The position numbers were made by a program, and so were the translations under genes. A model generated the notes under the pieces. That model did not search any database. It had not been told where the DNA came from and saw only the letters and a program-made list of their open reading frames with translations. From JBIICS01 sp044238735 (GTDB lineage Bacteria > Bacteroidota > Bacteroidia > UBA4408), in NCBI GenBank assembly GCA_044238735.1, contig JBIICS010000003.1, positions 1 to 49,883 of the forward strand: a DNA stretch of 49,883 bases, written 5' to 3'. Position 1 is the stretch's first letter, and every line of letters starts with the position of its first letter. Of the stretch, positions 38,101 to 46,052 are shown piece after piece.

Positions 38101-38215
38101 CCGTGGATTCTCGTTTGCCTTATTAATTGGTATTGTAATTGGAACTTATTCTTCATTATGTATAGCTACTCCGGTGGTTGTAGATTTTGAGAAAAAAGCT
38201 GTAGATAAAAACTAG
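35189..38215 (+). CDS. secDF: Fused protein-export translocase subunit SecDF
   Basis: This 1008-aa protein joins SecD and SecF, as usual in Bacteroidota. It uses the proton gradient to pull proteins through SecYEG. Visible parts are the first helix (IRLFAILLALVCIYQLSF), the SecD motif LGLDLKGGMNVTLE, the periplasmic P1 domain, six helices starting ALILVLIFMGIYY, then the SecF half starting FKNLKFNFVGNR with GIDFKGGRSYVV and a second six-helix set (GYSMTDTVVVFDRIRE). Residues about 250-335 form a Lys/Ala/Ser/Asp-rich low-complexity insert in the periplasmic part. This export step feeds every Sec-dependent T9SS cargo in the window. Confidence 0.96.
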   Translation: MQNKGAIRLFAILLALVCIYQLSFTLKTYFVEQDAKEFAGGDPKKEKAYLDSVAGQPVYNLLLKKYTYKECKEREINLGLDLKGGMNVTLEVSMVDLIRSMSNYNTDEKFNKALVRATEMQKSSQDDYVTLFGKAFEEVNPGAKLSAIFNTVELKNKVKYESTNEEVIKVIREEAKGAFDRSFNILRTRIDKFGVTQPNIQKLDASGRILVELPGVKEPERVRKLLQGTANLEFWETFENAEVAGLLDKANTKLANIKAGKTENDSTAASKDSTATASAAVEVKDSAKADKKGAEGLLTKLDNKEKTDTGVATKAGKAGSIKDTSAAAKNPLFSVLQPSVYQNDKGMYLTPGPVVGIVALKDTGKVNALLNMPEIKSLFPRNLRLLWSVKAFDKAGNFVQLVAIKVSSRDGRAPLDGSVIVDATGDYSQSSSAAEVGMTMNGEGAALWKRLTADNIGKSVAIVLDNYVYSFPTVQSEISGGRSQITGNFDINEAKDLANILKAGKMPAPARIVSEAIVGPSLGQEAINAGLASFAIALILVLIFMGIYYNKAGWIADIALFANLFFIMGVLASLGAVLTLPGIAGMVLTIGLSVDANILVFERIREELNSGASTSAAIREGFKGALSSIIDSNVTTLILGVILYIFGSGPIQGFATTLIIGICTSLFSALFITRLIFEYLLVKESQISFYNDFSKNAFKNLKFNFVGNRIKYYIFSGLIIVAGVVGLFTNGLNFGIDFKGGRSYVVRFEKSDVTSSNIREVLAGPLSNAPEVKTYGSSNQLKITTTYLISENSQDVDSKVEKTLTDALNAKGLKHEIMSSQRVGENISDDIKQGAVWSILIGCALMFVFIVIRFSQWQFGLGAVVALLHDVLVVLSVFAILNGVVPFALEIDQHFIAAILTVMGYSMTDTVVVFDRIREYLHLNNKTELSGNEKRNVINDALNNTLSRTLITSLTIFLVLLAIFLFGGEVIRGFSFALLIGIVIGTYSSLCIATPVVVDFEKKAVDKN

Positions 38216-38238
38216 AATAAAGTTTTTTTCAACTTAAT

Positions 38239-38262
38239 AACCCTCCACGGAGGGTTTTTTAT
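38239..38262 (+). terminator. Rho-independent terminator after secDF
   Basis: AACCCTCC and GGAGGGTT pair perfectly across a minimal loop and are followed by six or more T. It lies about 25 bases after the secDF stop. Confidence 0.88.
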
Positions 38263-38270
38263 TTATAAGC

Positions 38271-38302
38271 TTGTACTAATAAACATAATGCAATTATTTT
38301 TG
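38271..38302 (+). promoter_or_regulatory. Promoter of the cytochrome c peroxidase gene
   Basis: TTG (38271-38273), 21 bases, then TATTTTTG (38295-38302), an exact -7 match, 20 bases before the ATG. It sits directly after the secDF terminator, which supports an independent transcript. Confidence 0.55.
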
Positions 38303-38321
38303 TATTAAAGAAAAGAGTTTT

Positions 38322-39377
38322 ATGAAAACGAAAATACTTAAGCCTATTTTTATTACTGCGGCACTTGCCTTTGCTGCATGCGGTGGAAATAAAGAGCATG
38401 AAAATAAATCGGATACGGACGAGCAGGAACACCTCCGTTACGATGAAAGTTTAAAAGGCAAACTGGATGTATTTGGAAAATTACCAGCAGAAGCTATTAG
38501 TGAAACCAATGGATTAAATCCGGCAAAAATTGCGCTAGGCCACAAACTATACTTCGATAAGCAATTATCCAAAGATGGAAATATTAGTTGTAATTCTTGC
38601 CATAATTTAGAATCGTATGGAGTTGATAATCTCCCCAATTCTCCGGGTGATGCCGGCAAAAATGGAGACCGAAACTCTCCAACTGTTTTAAATGCATCTC
38701 TTCATAGCGCTCAATTCTGGGACGGCAGAGCCAAAGATGTTGAAGAACAAGCCGGTATGCCCGTCTTAAATCCTATAGAAATGGCAATACCCAATAAACA
38801 GTTCTTGGTGGATAGACTATCTAAAATAGCCGAATATAAAAAAATGTTTAACGATGCTTTCCCGGGTGAAAATAATTCCATTTCGTATGATAACATACAA
38901 AAAGCAATTGCTGCTTTCGAAAGAAAGTTGATTACACCTAGTCGATTCGATCAATATTTGGCTGGGGAATCTAAGGCATTAACGGTTTTAGAGAAAAAAG
39001 GCCTGGCTTCATTCATCAGTATAGGCTGCACGTCTTGTCATGCCGGAAATACACTGGGTGGAAATAAATTTCAGAAATTCGGGGTGTTTGGCAACTACTG
39101 GGATTATACCAAGAGCACTAAAATTGACGAAGGAAAGTACAATGTAACTAAACAAGAAACCGATAAGTATATATTTAAGGTACCCTCTTTACGTAATATC
39201 GAGAAAACACATCCTTATTTTCATGACGGAAGTATAAAAGAATTAGGAAGTGCAGTTGAAATTATGGCAAAATCGCAATTAAATTATGAGTTAAATAAGG
39301 ATGAAAAGGAAAACATTGTTGCCTTTTTAAAAACACTTACCGGTGATATCCCAGCGGCTTATAAGAAAGCGCCTTAA
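38322..39377 (+). CDS. Diheme cytochrome c peroxidase (MauG/CCP family) lipoprotein
   Basis: This 351-aa protein begins with a lipobox (AFAAC, Cys20), then a Lys/Glu/Asp-rich linker. Two c-type heme sites are present: CNSCH (residues 90-94) and CTSCH (236-240), as in bacterial di-heme peroxidases. AQFWDGRAKDVEEQAGMPVLNPIEM and PYFHDGS are family signatures. It reduces hydrogen peroxide with electrons from periplasmic cytochromes; MauG-like members instead oxidise a protein partner. It is a single gene with its own promoter, about 10 kb from the MbnP-family gene, so I do not pair the two. Confidence 0.92.
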   Translation: MKTKILKPIFITAALAFAACGGNKEHENKSDTDEQEHLRYDESLKGKLDVFGKLPAEAISETNGLNPAKIALGHKLYFDKQLSKDGNISCNSCHNLESYGVDNLPNSPGDAGKNGDRNSPTVLNASLHSAQFWDGRAKDVEEQAGMPVLNPIEMAIPNKQFLVDRLSKIAEYKKMFNDAFPGENNSISYDNIQKAIAAFERKLITPSRFDQYLAGESKALTVLEKKGLASFISIGCTSCHAGNTLGGNKFQKFGVFGNYWDYTKSTKIDEGKYNVTKQETDKYIFKVPSLRNIEKTHPYFHDGSIKELGSAVEIMAKSQLNYELNKDEKENIVAFLKTLTGDIPAAYKKAP

Positions 39378-39527
39378 ACTTTTATATTAAAATCTTAGAA
39401 CTCTACGAAAATTAAATAGTATACTAACTTTTATTAAGGCTTTAGTCGATATGTTAAAGTATCTCAAATAAAATGTTAGTTCTTTACTACACATATTCTT
39501 ATTTCTATTTTAGAACAAATTATTTTT

Positions 39528-40721
39528 GTGTTTAAGGTTTGCAAATCAAATACATTTATTAAAGGCTATTTTACAGGTAAATATAGCCTAAATGTATTTT
39601 CAAGTGCACTTGAATTACCCAAGCAGTGGGATACGATTTGTGAACAGCAACCGCATTTAAATTCTAAAGCCTTACTTGCATTAGAAAGTGCTAATTTAAG
39701 CGATCTTGAATTTTGTTATCTGATGCTCTATTCAGGTGATGTTGTGGTAGCAGTATTTTATTTTCAGATCCTAACGCTACGAAATTACCATTACAAAGAA
39801 TTCCAATCAAACAAAAATAAAATAATACGTCATGTCGAGCAAAGTATACTGGAAAAAAACAACAAGATATGGATATGTGGAAATCTTTTTAAAACAGACT
39901 TTAAAGGATTTATCGTAAAAGACGATTTAAAAAATACGAGTGAAATTGTTGATGAAATAAAAAACTTTTTTAAAATCAGAACAATTAAGGAAAAACCAAA
40001 TTTACTTTTATTTAAAGATGTTCCTTTAAACGATCGTATAAATGATGATTTTAAACGTTTAAAATTTAAACATACAGAAGAAGATGTCGTTTTAAAAATG
40101 GAAATACCTCATGAATGGAATTCAATTGAAGACTATAAAAAATTGTTATCTAAAAAATATTTAGCACGATACAATAAAATACACCATGAACTTAATCCTG
40201 TAATTAAAAAAGAACTTTCAATAAAAGAAATTGAAGAATATGGCGACACCATTATTTCATTATATAACCAGGTTTTAAAAAGACAAAGCATTCGATTAGG
40301 TATACTGAATCTTAATTATTTTATTAATTGTAAAAAGTATCATAATGATTCCTTTAAATTTTACGGCTATTTTCTAGAGGGAGTAATGGTAGGTTTCACA
40401 TCCAACTTTATTAAAAACGGAGAGTGGGAAATCCATTATATAGGATTTGATTACGAGATAAACCAAAAACACAAACTTTATCTTAACTTTTTATTTAACG
40501 GTTTAAATGAAGCAATACTTCATAAATGTTTTAAATTAAATTTAGGCAGAACTGCAAGAGAAGCTAAAGCGAGTTTAGGAGCAAAGCCGGTTTATTATTC
40601 CAACTACTTTAAATTAAGAGGAGCGGCAACAAAAGTGCTTTTTAATTTTCTAGAAAGTAAGTTTAAGGAGTCTGAAGGTGATGAATGGAAAGTACGATAT
40701 CCATTTAAGGTGAAAATTTGA
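39528..40721 (+). CDS. GNAT/FemAB-like acyltransferase-fold protein
   Basis: This 397-aa protein has a C-terminal half with a GNAT-like fold: YLARYNKIHHEL, FYGYFLEGVMVGFTSNFI, WEIHYIGFDYEINQKHKLYLNFLFNGLNEAI and LNLGRTAREAKASLGA. Proteins of this length in Bacteroidota are annotated as GNAT or BioF2/FemAB-like, but the substrate is unknown. The start is doubtful: the frame opens with GTG at 39528, which overlaps a TATTTTTG -7-like box (39521-39528), and no ATG, GTG or TTG follows for about 60 codons. Either the message is leaderless, the box is chance, or a rarer start is used. No operon partner is visible. Confidence 0.72.
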   Translation: MFKVCKSNTFIKGYFTGKYSLNVFSSALELPKQWDTICEQQPHLNSKALLALESANLSDLEFCYLMLYSGDVVVAVFYFQILTLRNYHYKEFQSNKNKIIRHVEQSILEKNNKIWICGNLFKTDFKGFIVKDDLKNTSEIVDEIKNFFKIRTIKEKPNLLLFKDVPLNDRINDDFKRLKFKHTEEDVVLKMEIPHEWNSIEDYKKLLSKKYLARYNKIHHELNPVIKKELSIKEIEEYGDTIISLYNQVLKRQSIRLGILNLNYFINCKKYHNDSFKFYGYFLEGVMVGFTSNFIKNGEWEIHYIGFDYEINQKHKLYLNFLFNGLNEAILHKCFKLNLGRTAREAKASLGAKPVYYSNYFKLRGAATKVLFNFLESKFKESEGDEWKVRYPFKVKI

Positions 40722-41012
40722 GACAAAAAATAGCCTCAACTAAATCATTATTAATTCTATAAATAATCCAATTAGCCCGAAGCAATTAAGAGAAAATATA
40801 AATTATGAAAAAGAACCAATACATAATTTATATCAATAAGTTTAACACCTATACTATTGCCTCTAAATACAACTTTTGGTTGCGCTAGTTTTAACTTTGA
40901 TGCTTAGTTCTTAATAAATTATAAATCATCTGTGGATAACTACTCAACTAAAAATAAAACATTAAAAGCTTAATTTAAGAATATTTATCTTAATAAAATT
41001 TTTTTAATTAAT

Positions 41013-41390
41013 TTACAGTTTTAATAACCCTTTGCTATGATTCTTACGAAGTGTTGAATAGGTCCAGATTGCGCCTATCAGATCTACACTTCCTATTAAT
41101 GCCAGCATTAAGGATTGTTGAAATAACAAAACAAAAGCGAGTGTAACCACAAAGAAAAAAATTCGTCCGTAGATGGTTGCTTTAAAAAAAGCCTCTTGCT
41201 TATGGAGCGAAGAGTAAAAATAGTAGAATCCGGTTGTAAACGTAAAAAGACCCAAAACTCGAATCCATATTTCTTTGGTTTCAGCGAAACCAAAAATACT
41301 CAATAAAAAATTTGGCATAATCATCATACCTGAACCCATCAGGAAAAGGTAAAAACTATATGTACGGATTGTAATAATTGTTCTGCGCAT
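41013..41390 (-). CDS. Small membrane protein, unknown function
   Basis: This 125-aa protein has four predicted membrane segments (about residues 9-33, 40-62, 68-90 and 94-113) and a basic C-terminus. I see no family motif beyond a loose resemblance to DoxX/DUF4345-type four-helix proteins. It follows the SDR gene by two bases and is surely co-transcribed with it. The start is ATG. Confidence 0.68.
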   Translation of the reverse strand: MRRTIITIRTYSFYLFLMGSGMMIMPNFLLSIFGFAETKEIWIRVLGLFTFTTGFYYFYSSLHKQEAFFKATIYGRIFFFVVTLAFVLLFQQSLMLALIGSVDLIGAIWTYSTLRKNHSKGLLKL

Positions 41391-41392
41391 AC

Positions 41393-42172
41393 TTATCTAG
41401 CTTTATCCTGCATCTTGCGCGTTGTTTTTACGACTATCGACCTTGGAATAAGTCGAACAGAGTTTGCCAACAACCAGTTTATTGTTCCATGAATAGCAAT
41501 TGACTTACCTCTCATCATAGAAACATAACCATACTCAGCAACTTCTTTGGCGCTGGGTAACTTTTTACCTTTTACCAAATTACTCTCCTCCATAGCGGCA
41601 GCTGCTTGGAAGCCACTTTCTGTAGCACCCGGACATAAAGTAGTAATGGTAACACCTTTATCGCTCACTTCATTATTTACGGCTTCAGAAAAACTTAGCA
41701 CATACGCTTTGGTTGCATAATAAACAGCCATGGTAGGGCCCGATTGAAATGCAGCCGTAGATGCAACATTCATTATTTTTCCGCTGCGGCGTTTCACCAT
41801 ATCCTGAAGATAAAGTTTTGTAAACTGTGTTAAAGTGGTAATATTTAAATTAATCATTTGCAACTCCTTGTTCCAATCCGTTTCTACAAACATTCCAAAA
41901 TCGCCAAAACCGGCATTGTTAATTAAATAATCAACTTGAATGTTTAGCTTCGTTGTTTCATTATAAACCTCTAAGGCAGCGTTATGAGCTGATAGATCTT
42001 TTTCTATAATATACACTTTTACTTTAAATTCTTTTTCTAACTGCACTTTAAGCTCATTCAATTTAGACTTATTTCTTGCTACCAGAACTAAATCACCACC
42101 TCTAGAAGCGTGAATTTTAGCTAATTCCAATCCTATTCCGTTGGATGATCCTGTAATTAATGCTGTTGACAT
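41393..42172 (-). CDS. Short-chain dehydrogenase/reductase with intact catalytic set
   Basis: This 259-aa classical SDR has TGSSNGIG (7-14), NNAG (85-88) and the catalytic Ser138, Tyr151 and Lys155 (YYATKAY). It resembles the DltE/YqjQ-type group of NADPH-using reductases. Unlike the SDR at 5116-5904, all catalytic residues are present. A palindrome upstream (42231-42244) may be its operator. The substrate is unknown. Confidence 0.9.
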   Translation of the reverse strand: MSTALITGSSNGIGLELAKIHASRGGDLVLVARNKSKLNELKVQLEKEFKVKVYIIEKDLSAHNAALEVYNETTKLNIQVDYLINNAGFGDFGMFVETDWNKELQMINLNITTLTQFTKLYLQDMVKRRSGKIMNVASTAAFQSGPTMAVYYATKAYVLSFSEAVNNEVSDKGVTITTLCPGATESGFQAAAAMEESNLVKGKKLPSAKEVAEYGYVSMMRGKSIAIHGTINWLLANSVRLIPRSIVVKTTRKMQDKAR

Positions 42173-42483
42173 AGTTTATAATTTATTTTTATGAAGCAAA
42201 TATCTTTTATATTTATCAAACATACAACATTAGAGTGTACTCTATTCTTTATATTTTTTTATAAAAAATATAAAAATTTTAATTTTTTAATAAAATGACA
42301 GGAAATACAATTATGCATTAAGGCATTTTTAACATGATTTATAAGAAGGTTTGAGATAAAATGATTTTATATTTTATCGTTTTTGATAATTCTATTGTAC
42401 AAAAAAATATTTAAGGCTACAAATTAATTTATTTGCATGCATCATATAGCTCAAGAATCATAGCTAAAGATTTTTTTAAATCT
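42173..42483. other. 311-base gap with no gene; one palindrome
   Basis: This is very AT-rich with runs of A/T and no coding signal on either strand. On the minus strand a TTG-N20-GATATTTG pair (7 of 8 for the -7 box) could be the promoter of the SDR gene. The only other structure is the TAGAGT/ACTCTA palindrome listed separately. Confidence 0.55.
42231..42244. promoter_or_regulatory. Palindrome TAGAGT-GT-ACTCTA, candidate operator
   Basis: Six-base arms with a two-base spacer lie 59 bases before the SDR ATG, at the edge of the possible -33 region. The size would suit a TetR- or MarR-type dimer. No regulator gene is adjacent. Confidence 0.35.
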
Positions 42484-43155
42484 TTAAAAGAACTTGTTGT
42501 GGCCAAATAGAAATCTAAAAAAAATAAATCCGATTAAGCCTTCCAAAAAAGGCACAACTAATAACAAGAAAAAGCTCGGGTAGAAAACACCAAAGAATAT
42601 AATTGAAAGAACTATCAGTAAGCCCAGATATATCCAATAAGCATCATCGGAAATTGATAAATTTTGCTTTTTATATTCATACTCGTTTATCACTATAGAA
42701 AAGAATGACTCTATATCCCAAATTATTAAAAACAGGGAAGCCATTAACATTAATCCCGTTATAATTGGGGTTCCTTCAAAACCAAAGGTTACTGTAATAA
42801 TAAATATATTAAGTATTATTACAAAATAAAGAAGGGCTCCTAATTTAGAAAAACGTTGTGTTATTAAAAGGATACCACTTGTTAACTGAACAATACCTAT
42901 AAAACTCCAATAAGTTTTGGTCTCTGCAAAAACTCTAAATAATAAAGCGGGTGGAGGTAGTTCGTCTAAAGAGATTTTATTTTGCATAGCACTAACACTT
43001 CCATACAAACCAAATTTATTCATTGTAAATGTAGAAATTACAAATGCACTGCCTATTAAATAACGGACGTATACCGTAAAAATCTGCATAAAATTTAATG
43101 CTCTTATTGTCCGCAATATATTCTCTATAGATCCGATAATTTTTAATTTATTCAT
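42484..43155 (-). CDS. DoxX-like integral membrane protein
   Basis: This 223-aa protein has an N-terminal amphipathic segment, then FTVYVRYLIGSAFVISTFTMNKFG, a DoxX-type first helix. Several helices follow (FIGIVQLTSGILLI, LGALLYFVIILNIFII, ITGLMLMASLFLII) and a further helical pair at the end. DoxX relatives are linked to redox or sulfur metabolism in some bacteria, but nothing here shows which. The start is ATG. It is a single gene. Confidence 0.7.
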   Translation of the reverse strand: MNKLKIIGSIENILRTIRALNFMQIFTVYVRYLIGSAFVISTFTMNKFGLYGSVSAMQNKISLDELPPPALLFRVFAETKTYWSFIGIVQLTSGILLITQRFSKLGALLYFVIILNIFIITVTFGFEGTPIITGLMLMASLFLIIWDIESFFSIVINEYEYKKQNLSISDDAYWIYLGLLIVLSIIFFGVFYPSFFLLLVVPFLEGLIGFIFFRFLFGHNKFF

Positions 43156-43222
43156 ATTCTATATTTTATTAGGTTAAGTATTCTCATAAAGGTAGAGAAG
43201 AGAAAGAGATTTAACTAAATTG

Positions 43223-43768
43223 TTATGAAATCATAGAATAATACATTAAATCGATTAATTTACCATCACCCGTTTTAAAATCATTTCTTAGCAGACCTTC
43301 CAGAATAAAATTATTTTTTTCAGCGACCCTAATACTGGCCTTATTTTCGGGAGATATTCTCATGAAAATCCGGTTAAAACCCCACTCGTGAATACAACTC
43401 TTACAAAACAAAGAGATGGATTCCGACATGATTCCTTTTCGATGATAATTATGGTCCAGAAAAAAACCAATTTCACCCTTTGGCACTGCCCAATCAATAC
43501 GCATTAAAAAAATAGCCCCAATTATATTTTGCAATAAAGTGTCTTCAATTACATAAGTGAAGAATTCCTTTTGGATAGCCATCCGGGTTCTTGAAGCGAC
43601 ATGAGCTTTAGCAGATTCTAAATCCGCAACCGCTTCCGATGTTCGAGGAAAATAAAATTCGATGTGTTTACGATTATTTTCAATAAAACGATAGTATTCA
43701 GCAGCATCCTTAGCCTCTATTGGTCGAATTTTATAATGTTGAAAGTGTATTTGTAGATTATATTGCAA
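43223..43768 (-). CDS. GNAT N-acetyltransferase, RimJ/RimL type
   Basis: This 181-aa protein begins IRPIEAKDAAEYYRFIENN and contains GEIGFFLDHNYHRKGIMSESI (acetyl-CoA-binding segment, with HRKG in place of the common R/QxxG) and FMRISPENKASIRVAEKNNFILEGLLR. This matches RimJ/RimL-like GNATs that acetylate ribosomal proteins or small amines. The start is TTG; no ATG lies before the conserved region. The substrate is unknown. Confidence 0.85.
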   Translation of the reverse strand: MQYNLQIHFQHYKIRPIEAKDAAEYYRFIENNRKHIEFYFPRTSEAVADLESAKAHVASRTRMAIQKEFFTYVIEDTLLQNIIGAIFLMRIDWAVPKGEIGFFLDHNYHRKGIMSESISLFCKSCIHEWGFNRIFMRISPENKASIRVAEKNNFILEGLLRNDFKTGDGKLIDLMYYSMIS

Positions 43769-43967
43769 TTTTTAAAGATTGATGATTTATTGCGATTATA
43801 TAAAATAAAAACCATATAAATTATACTAATTAAAAACTAAAAATCTTTTACTCACTTGTATTAGAACTGTTTATAGGTTTCTTTAGAAAAAGGCAGTTTT
43901 CTAATTAGATTTAATTAATCCCAACTTAAAGTTTAAACATAATAACCTATTAATTTGTTATATATAT

Positions 43968-44567
43968 ATGAAAACAACATTAATTATTATCGCTTCATTA
44001 TTAGTTATTATGGTAATTACCCAATCATATGTTTCTAGAAACACTACATTAACAGAACAACATGCTTACAAGGTTTTAAAGATTTACAAGCAGTTTGAGA
44101 TAAGAAAATACGAAGCTGCTCTATTTTCGAGTGTAAAAATGGCAAGTAACAGTTACAAAGAGACATCGAGTATAGGTTTTAGAGTTTTAGCCGGATATAT
44201 TTTTGGCGATAATAAGAAGAATGAAAAGATTGCCATGACTACCCCTGTTGTAATGGAGATGGGAGATTCTACTAAAATGCTATTTAAAGTCCCTGCCAAC
44301 TATGCGCTTAACGAACTTCCTCAACCCAATAACTCGGCAATTAATTTTGAAAAACAAGATGAAAAATTAATGGCTGCTATTCGTTTTGATGGATGGGCAA
44401 GCGATGAAAAAATAAAAAAATACACTGCAGTTTTAAAAGAGGCATTAGCCCAAGAAAAGATTAATCACAAAAATACTTTTAGTTATCTGGGATACAATCC
44501 GCCCTATGAAATATTTAACAGAAGAAACGAAATTGTAGTTGAATTAATGGAATTTAAATCAGAATAA
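43968..44567 (+). CDS. SOUL-family heme-binding protein
   Basis: This 199-aa protein has an N-terminal hydrophobic segment (residues 3-20) and then the SOUL/HEBP domain: YKQFEIRKYEAALFSSV, GFRVLAGYIFGDNKKNEKIAMTTPVVME and the closing PYEIFNRRNEIVVEL. The KIAMTTPV phrase is the family hallmark. These proteins bind tetrapyrroles; the bacterial role is unclear. It converges on dacB with only 12 bases between. Confidence 0.88.
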   Translation: MKTTLIIIASLLVIMVITQSYVSRNTTLTEQHAYKVLKIYKQFEIRKYEAALFSSVKMASNSYKETSSIGFRVLAGYIFGDNKKNEKIAMTTPVVMEMGDSTKMLFKVPANYALNELPQPNNSAINFEKQDEKLMAAIRFDGWASDEKIKKYTAVLKEALAQEKINHKNTFSYLGYNPPYEIFNRRNEIVVELMEFKSE

Positions 44568-44579
44568 CTTAAACGTTAT

Positions 44580-46052
44580 TTACAACTCATCAACCAATTT
44601 AATCATTATCTGTTCCATTTTACGTTTCATTTCGCCTGCTGAAATATCGTAGTTATTTACTATAAAGGAAAAAGAACGTAACTCGTTATTATTGTTGGTG
44701 TAATATCCACAATATGATCTTACGCCATTAATATAGCCACTTTTGGCTTTCAAGTTACCCTCCGCCTTTGTGCCTTTAAACATGGAGGCTATTGAACCCG
44801 ATTTACCAGCCAAGGGAAGTGATCCTATAAAACTTTGTGCTGAAGATTGTTTATTCATGTAATTTAGGAGTTGAACCTGCTGGGTTCCGGTAATTTTATT
44901 CATTGGAGATAATCCGCTTCCATCTGCTAGTTTTAATCCATCCGTATTTATTCCAATATTCTTTAAAAACTGTTCAACTGTTTTTAATCCGTCTGATTGA
45001 TTCCCTTGTTTGGAGACAATAAGTGAATTGAGTTTTAGCAGAGATTCGGCATACAGATTTGAACTTTTAATGTTAGTAAAATAAACTATTTTAGATAAGG
45101 TTGGTGAAACCAACGAATCAATTACATTGAATTTTCTCTCTTTGCGAATTCCTAAATTTCTTAATATCCTTGATGTTGTTGGCTCCCCACTCACCTTAAT
45201 ACCCGAAGCGGTTAATTTATTCTTTAATTGCTGCATCATAAACAGAGATGCATCGGGAATGGAACATTCAACCTTAAAAGATTCTTTTAGGGGAGGAATT
45301 GTTCCTCTTGCCACTCTTAAGTTTTGAAATTCGGCACCATAAAAATAGCAGTTATCCCCAGAACCCATTGGCCCTGTTGTTAGGTTGTTGATAATATTAA
45401 GACCCTCTACCTTAGGATCAATTTTAATAAGATAAGTTGAATCGCCAGGATTTTTACCCGATTTAAAATAAACCTCCACCTTATTATCGGCATAGTTAAG
45501 GGCTGTTGGGCCTGCTCCAAAGTAATTACCTATATCGGTCCACAACCAGTTAGGGGGTGTTGGTGCATCATCAAATAAATCAACATCGGCAATAATATTA
45601 CCATTAATCGATTTTATACCTTTTGATTTAACTTTTTCTACTATATTTTTTAAAACCTGGTCGGGAGCATTATCAGAAAAATTAACTGATCCTAGTGATG
45701 GATCGCCGGAGCCTAAAATTAACAAACTACCGTTTAAAACACTATCGGTTACAGTTCCCTGAATAGCTATATATGTTTTATAAGTATAGTTTTCACCCAT
45801 TAGCTGTAATGCGCAAGCCGTTGTAAGTGTTTTAAGAGTACTAGCGGGAGTTAAGGATAAATTTGGGTTATACGCAAAAATTACTTTTTCGGATTTTACA
45901 TCCGCTACCACCAATTCAAAAGAGGAGTGTTTTAAAGCAACATCGTTTTTAAATTTATCAAACTCGGTTTCGAAATTAGTTTTAGTTTGGCCCTTTATTT
46001 CAGAAACAGCCAATAAGGTTAATACCAAAAATATATAAAACGTTTTAGCCAT
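44580..46052 (-). CDS. dacB: D-alanyl-D-alanine carboxypeptidase/endopeptidase (PBP4, S13)
   Basis: This 490-aa periplasmic enzyme cleaves peptidoglycan stem peptides and cross-links. It has a signal peptide (to about residue 20), the SxxK motif ASTLK (Ser71, Lys74), the SxN motif in SSNLYAESLL, and KSG in LKAKSGYINGV. The long insert between the first two motifs is typical of PBP4. It overlaps the potassium-channel gene by 8 bases. Together with mtgA and the NlpC/P60 gene it makes three cell-wall enzymes in the window. Confidence 0.93.
   Translation of the reverse strand: MAKTFYIFLVLTLLAVSEIKGQTKTNFETEFDKFKNDVALKHSSFELVVADVKSEKVIFAYNPNLSLTPASTLKTLTTACALQLMGENYTYKTYIAIQGTVTDSVLNGSLLILGSGDPSLGSVNFSDNAPDQVLKNIVEKVKSKGIKSINGNIIADVDLFDDAPTPPNWLWTDIGNYFGAGPTALNYADNKVEVYFKSGKNPGDSTYLIKIDPKVEGLNIINNLTTGPMGSGDNCYFYGAEFQNLRVARGTIPPLKESFKVECSIPDASLFMMQQLKNKLTASGIKVSGEPTTSRILRNLGIRKERKFNVIDSLVSPTLSKIVYFTNIKSSNLYAESLLKLNSLIVSKQGNQSDGLKTVEQFLKNIGINTDGLKLADGSGLSPMNKITGTQQVQLLNYMNKQSSAQSFIGSLPLAGKSGSIASMFKGTKAEGNLKAKSGYINGVRSYCGYYTNNNNELRSFSFIVNNYDISAGEMKRKMEQIMIKLVDEL

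Noticed and set aside
38322..39377. Cytochrome c peroxidase as the MbnH partner of the MbnP-family protein
   Set aside because: It is 10 kb away with its own promoter and unrelated neighbours; a partner is expected beside the MbnP-family gene.
40805..40888. 27-aa open frame starting MKKNQYI
   Set aside because: Short, AT-driven composition, no promoter or conserved context; the 40722-41012 gap otherwise shows nothing.
44563..44580. AATAAC/GTTATT stem between SOUL and dacB stops as a terminator
   Set aside because: Only six weak A/T-rich pairs and no T-run; it may be chance.
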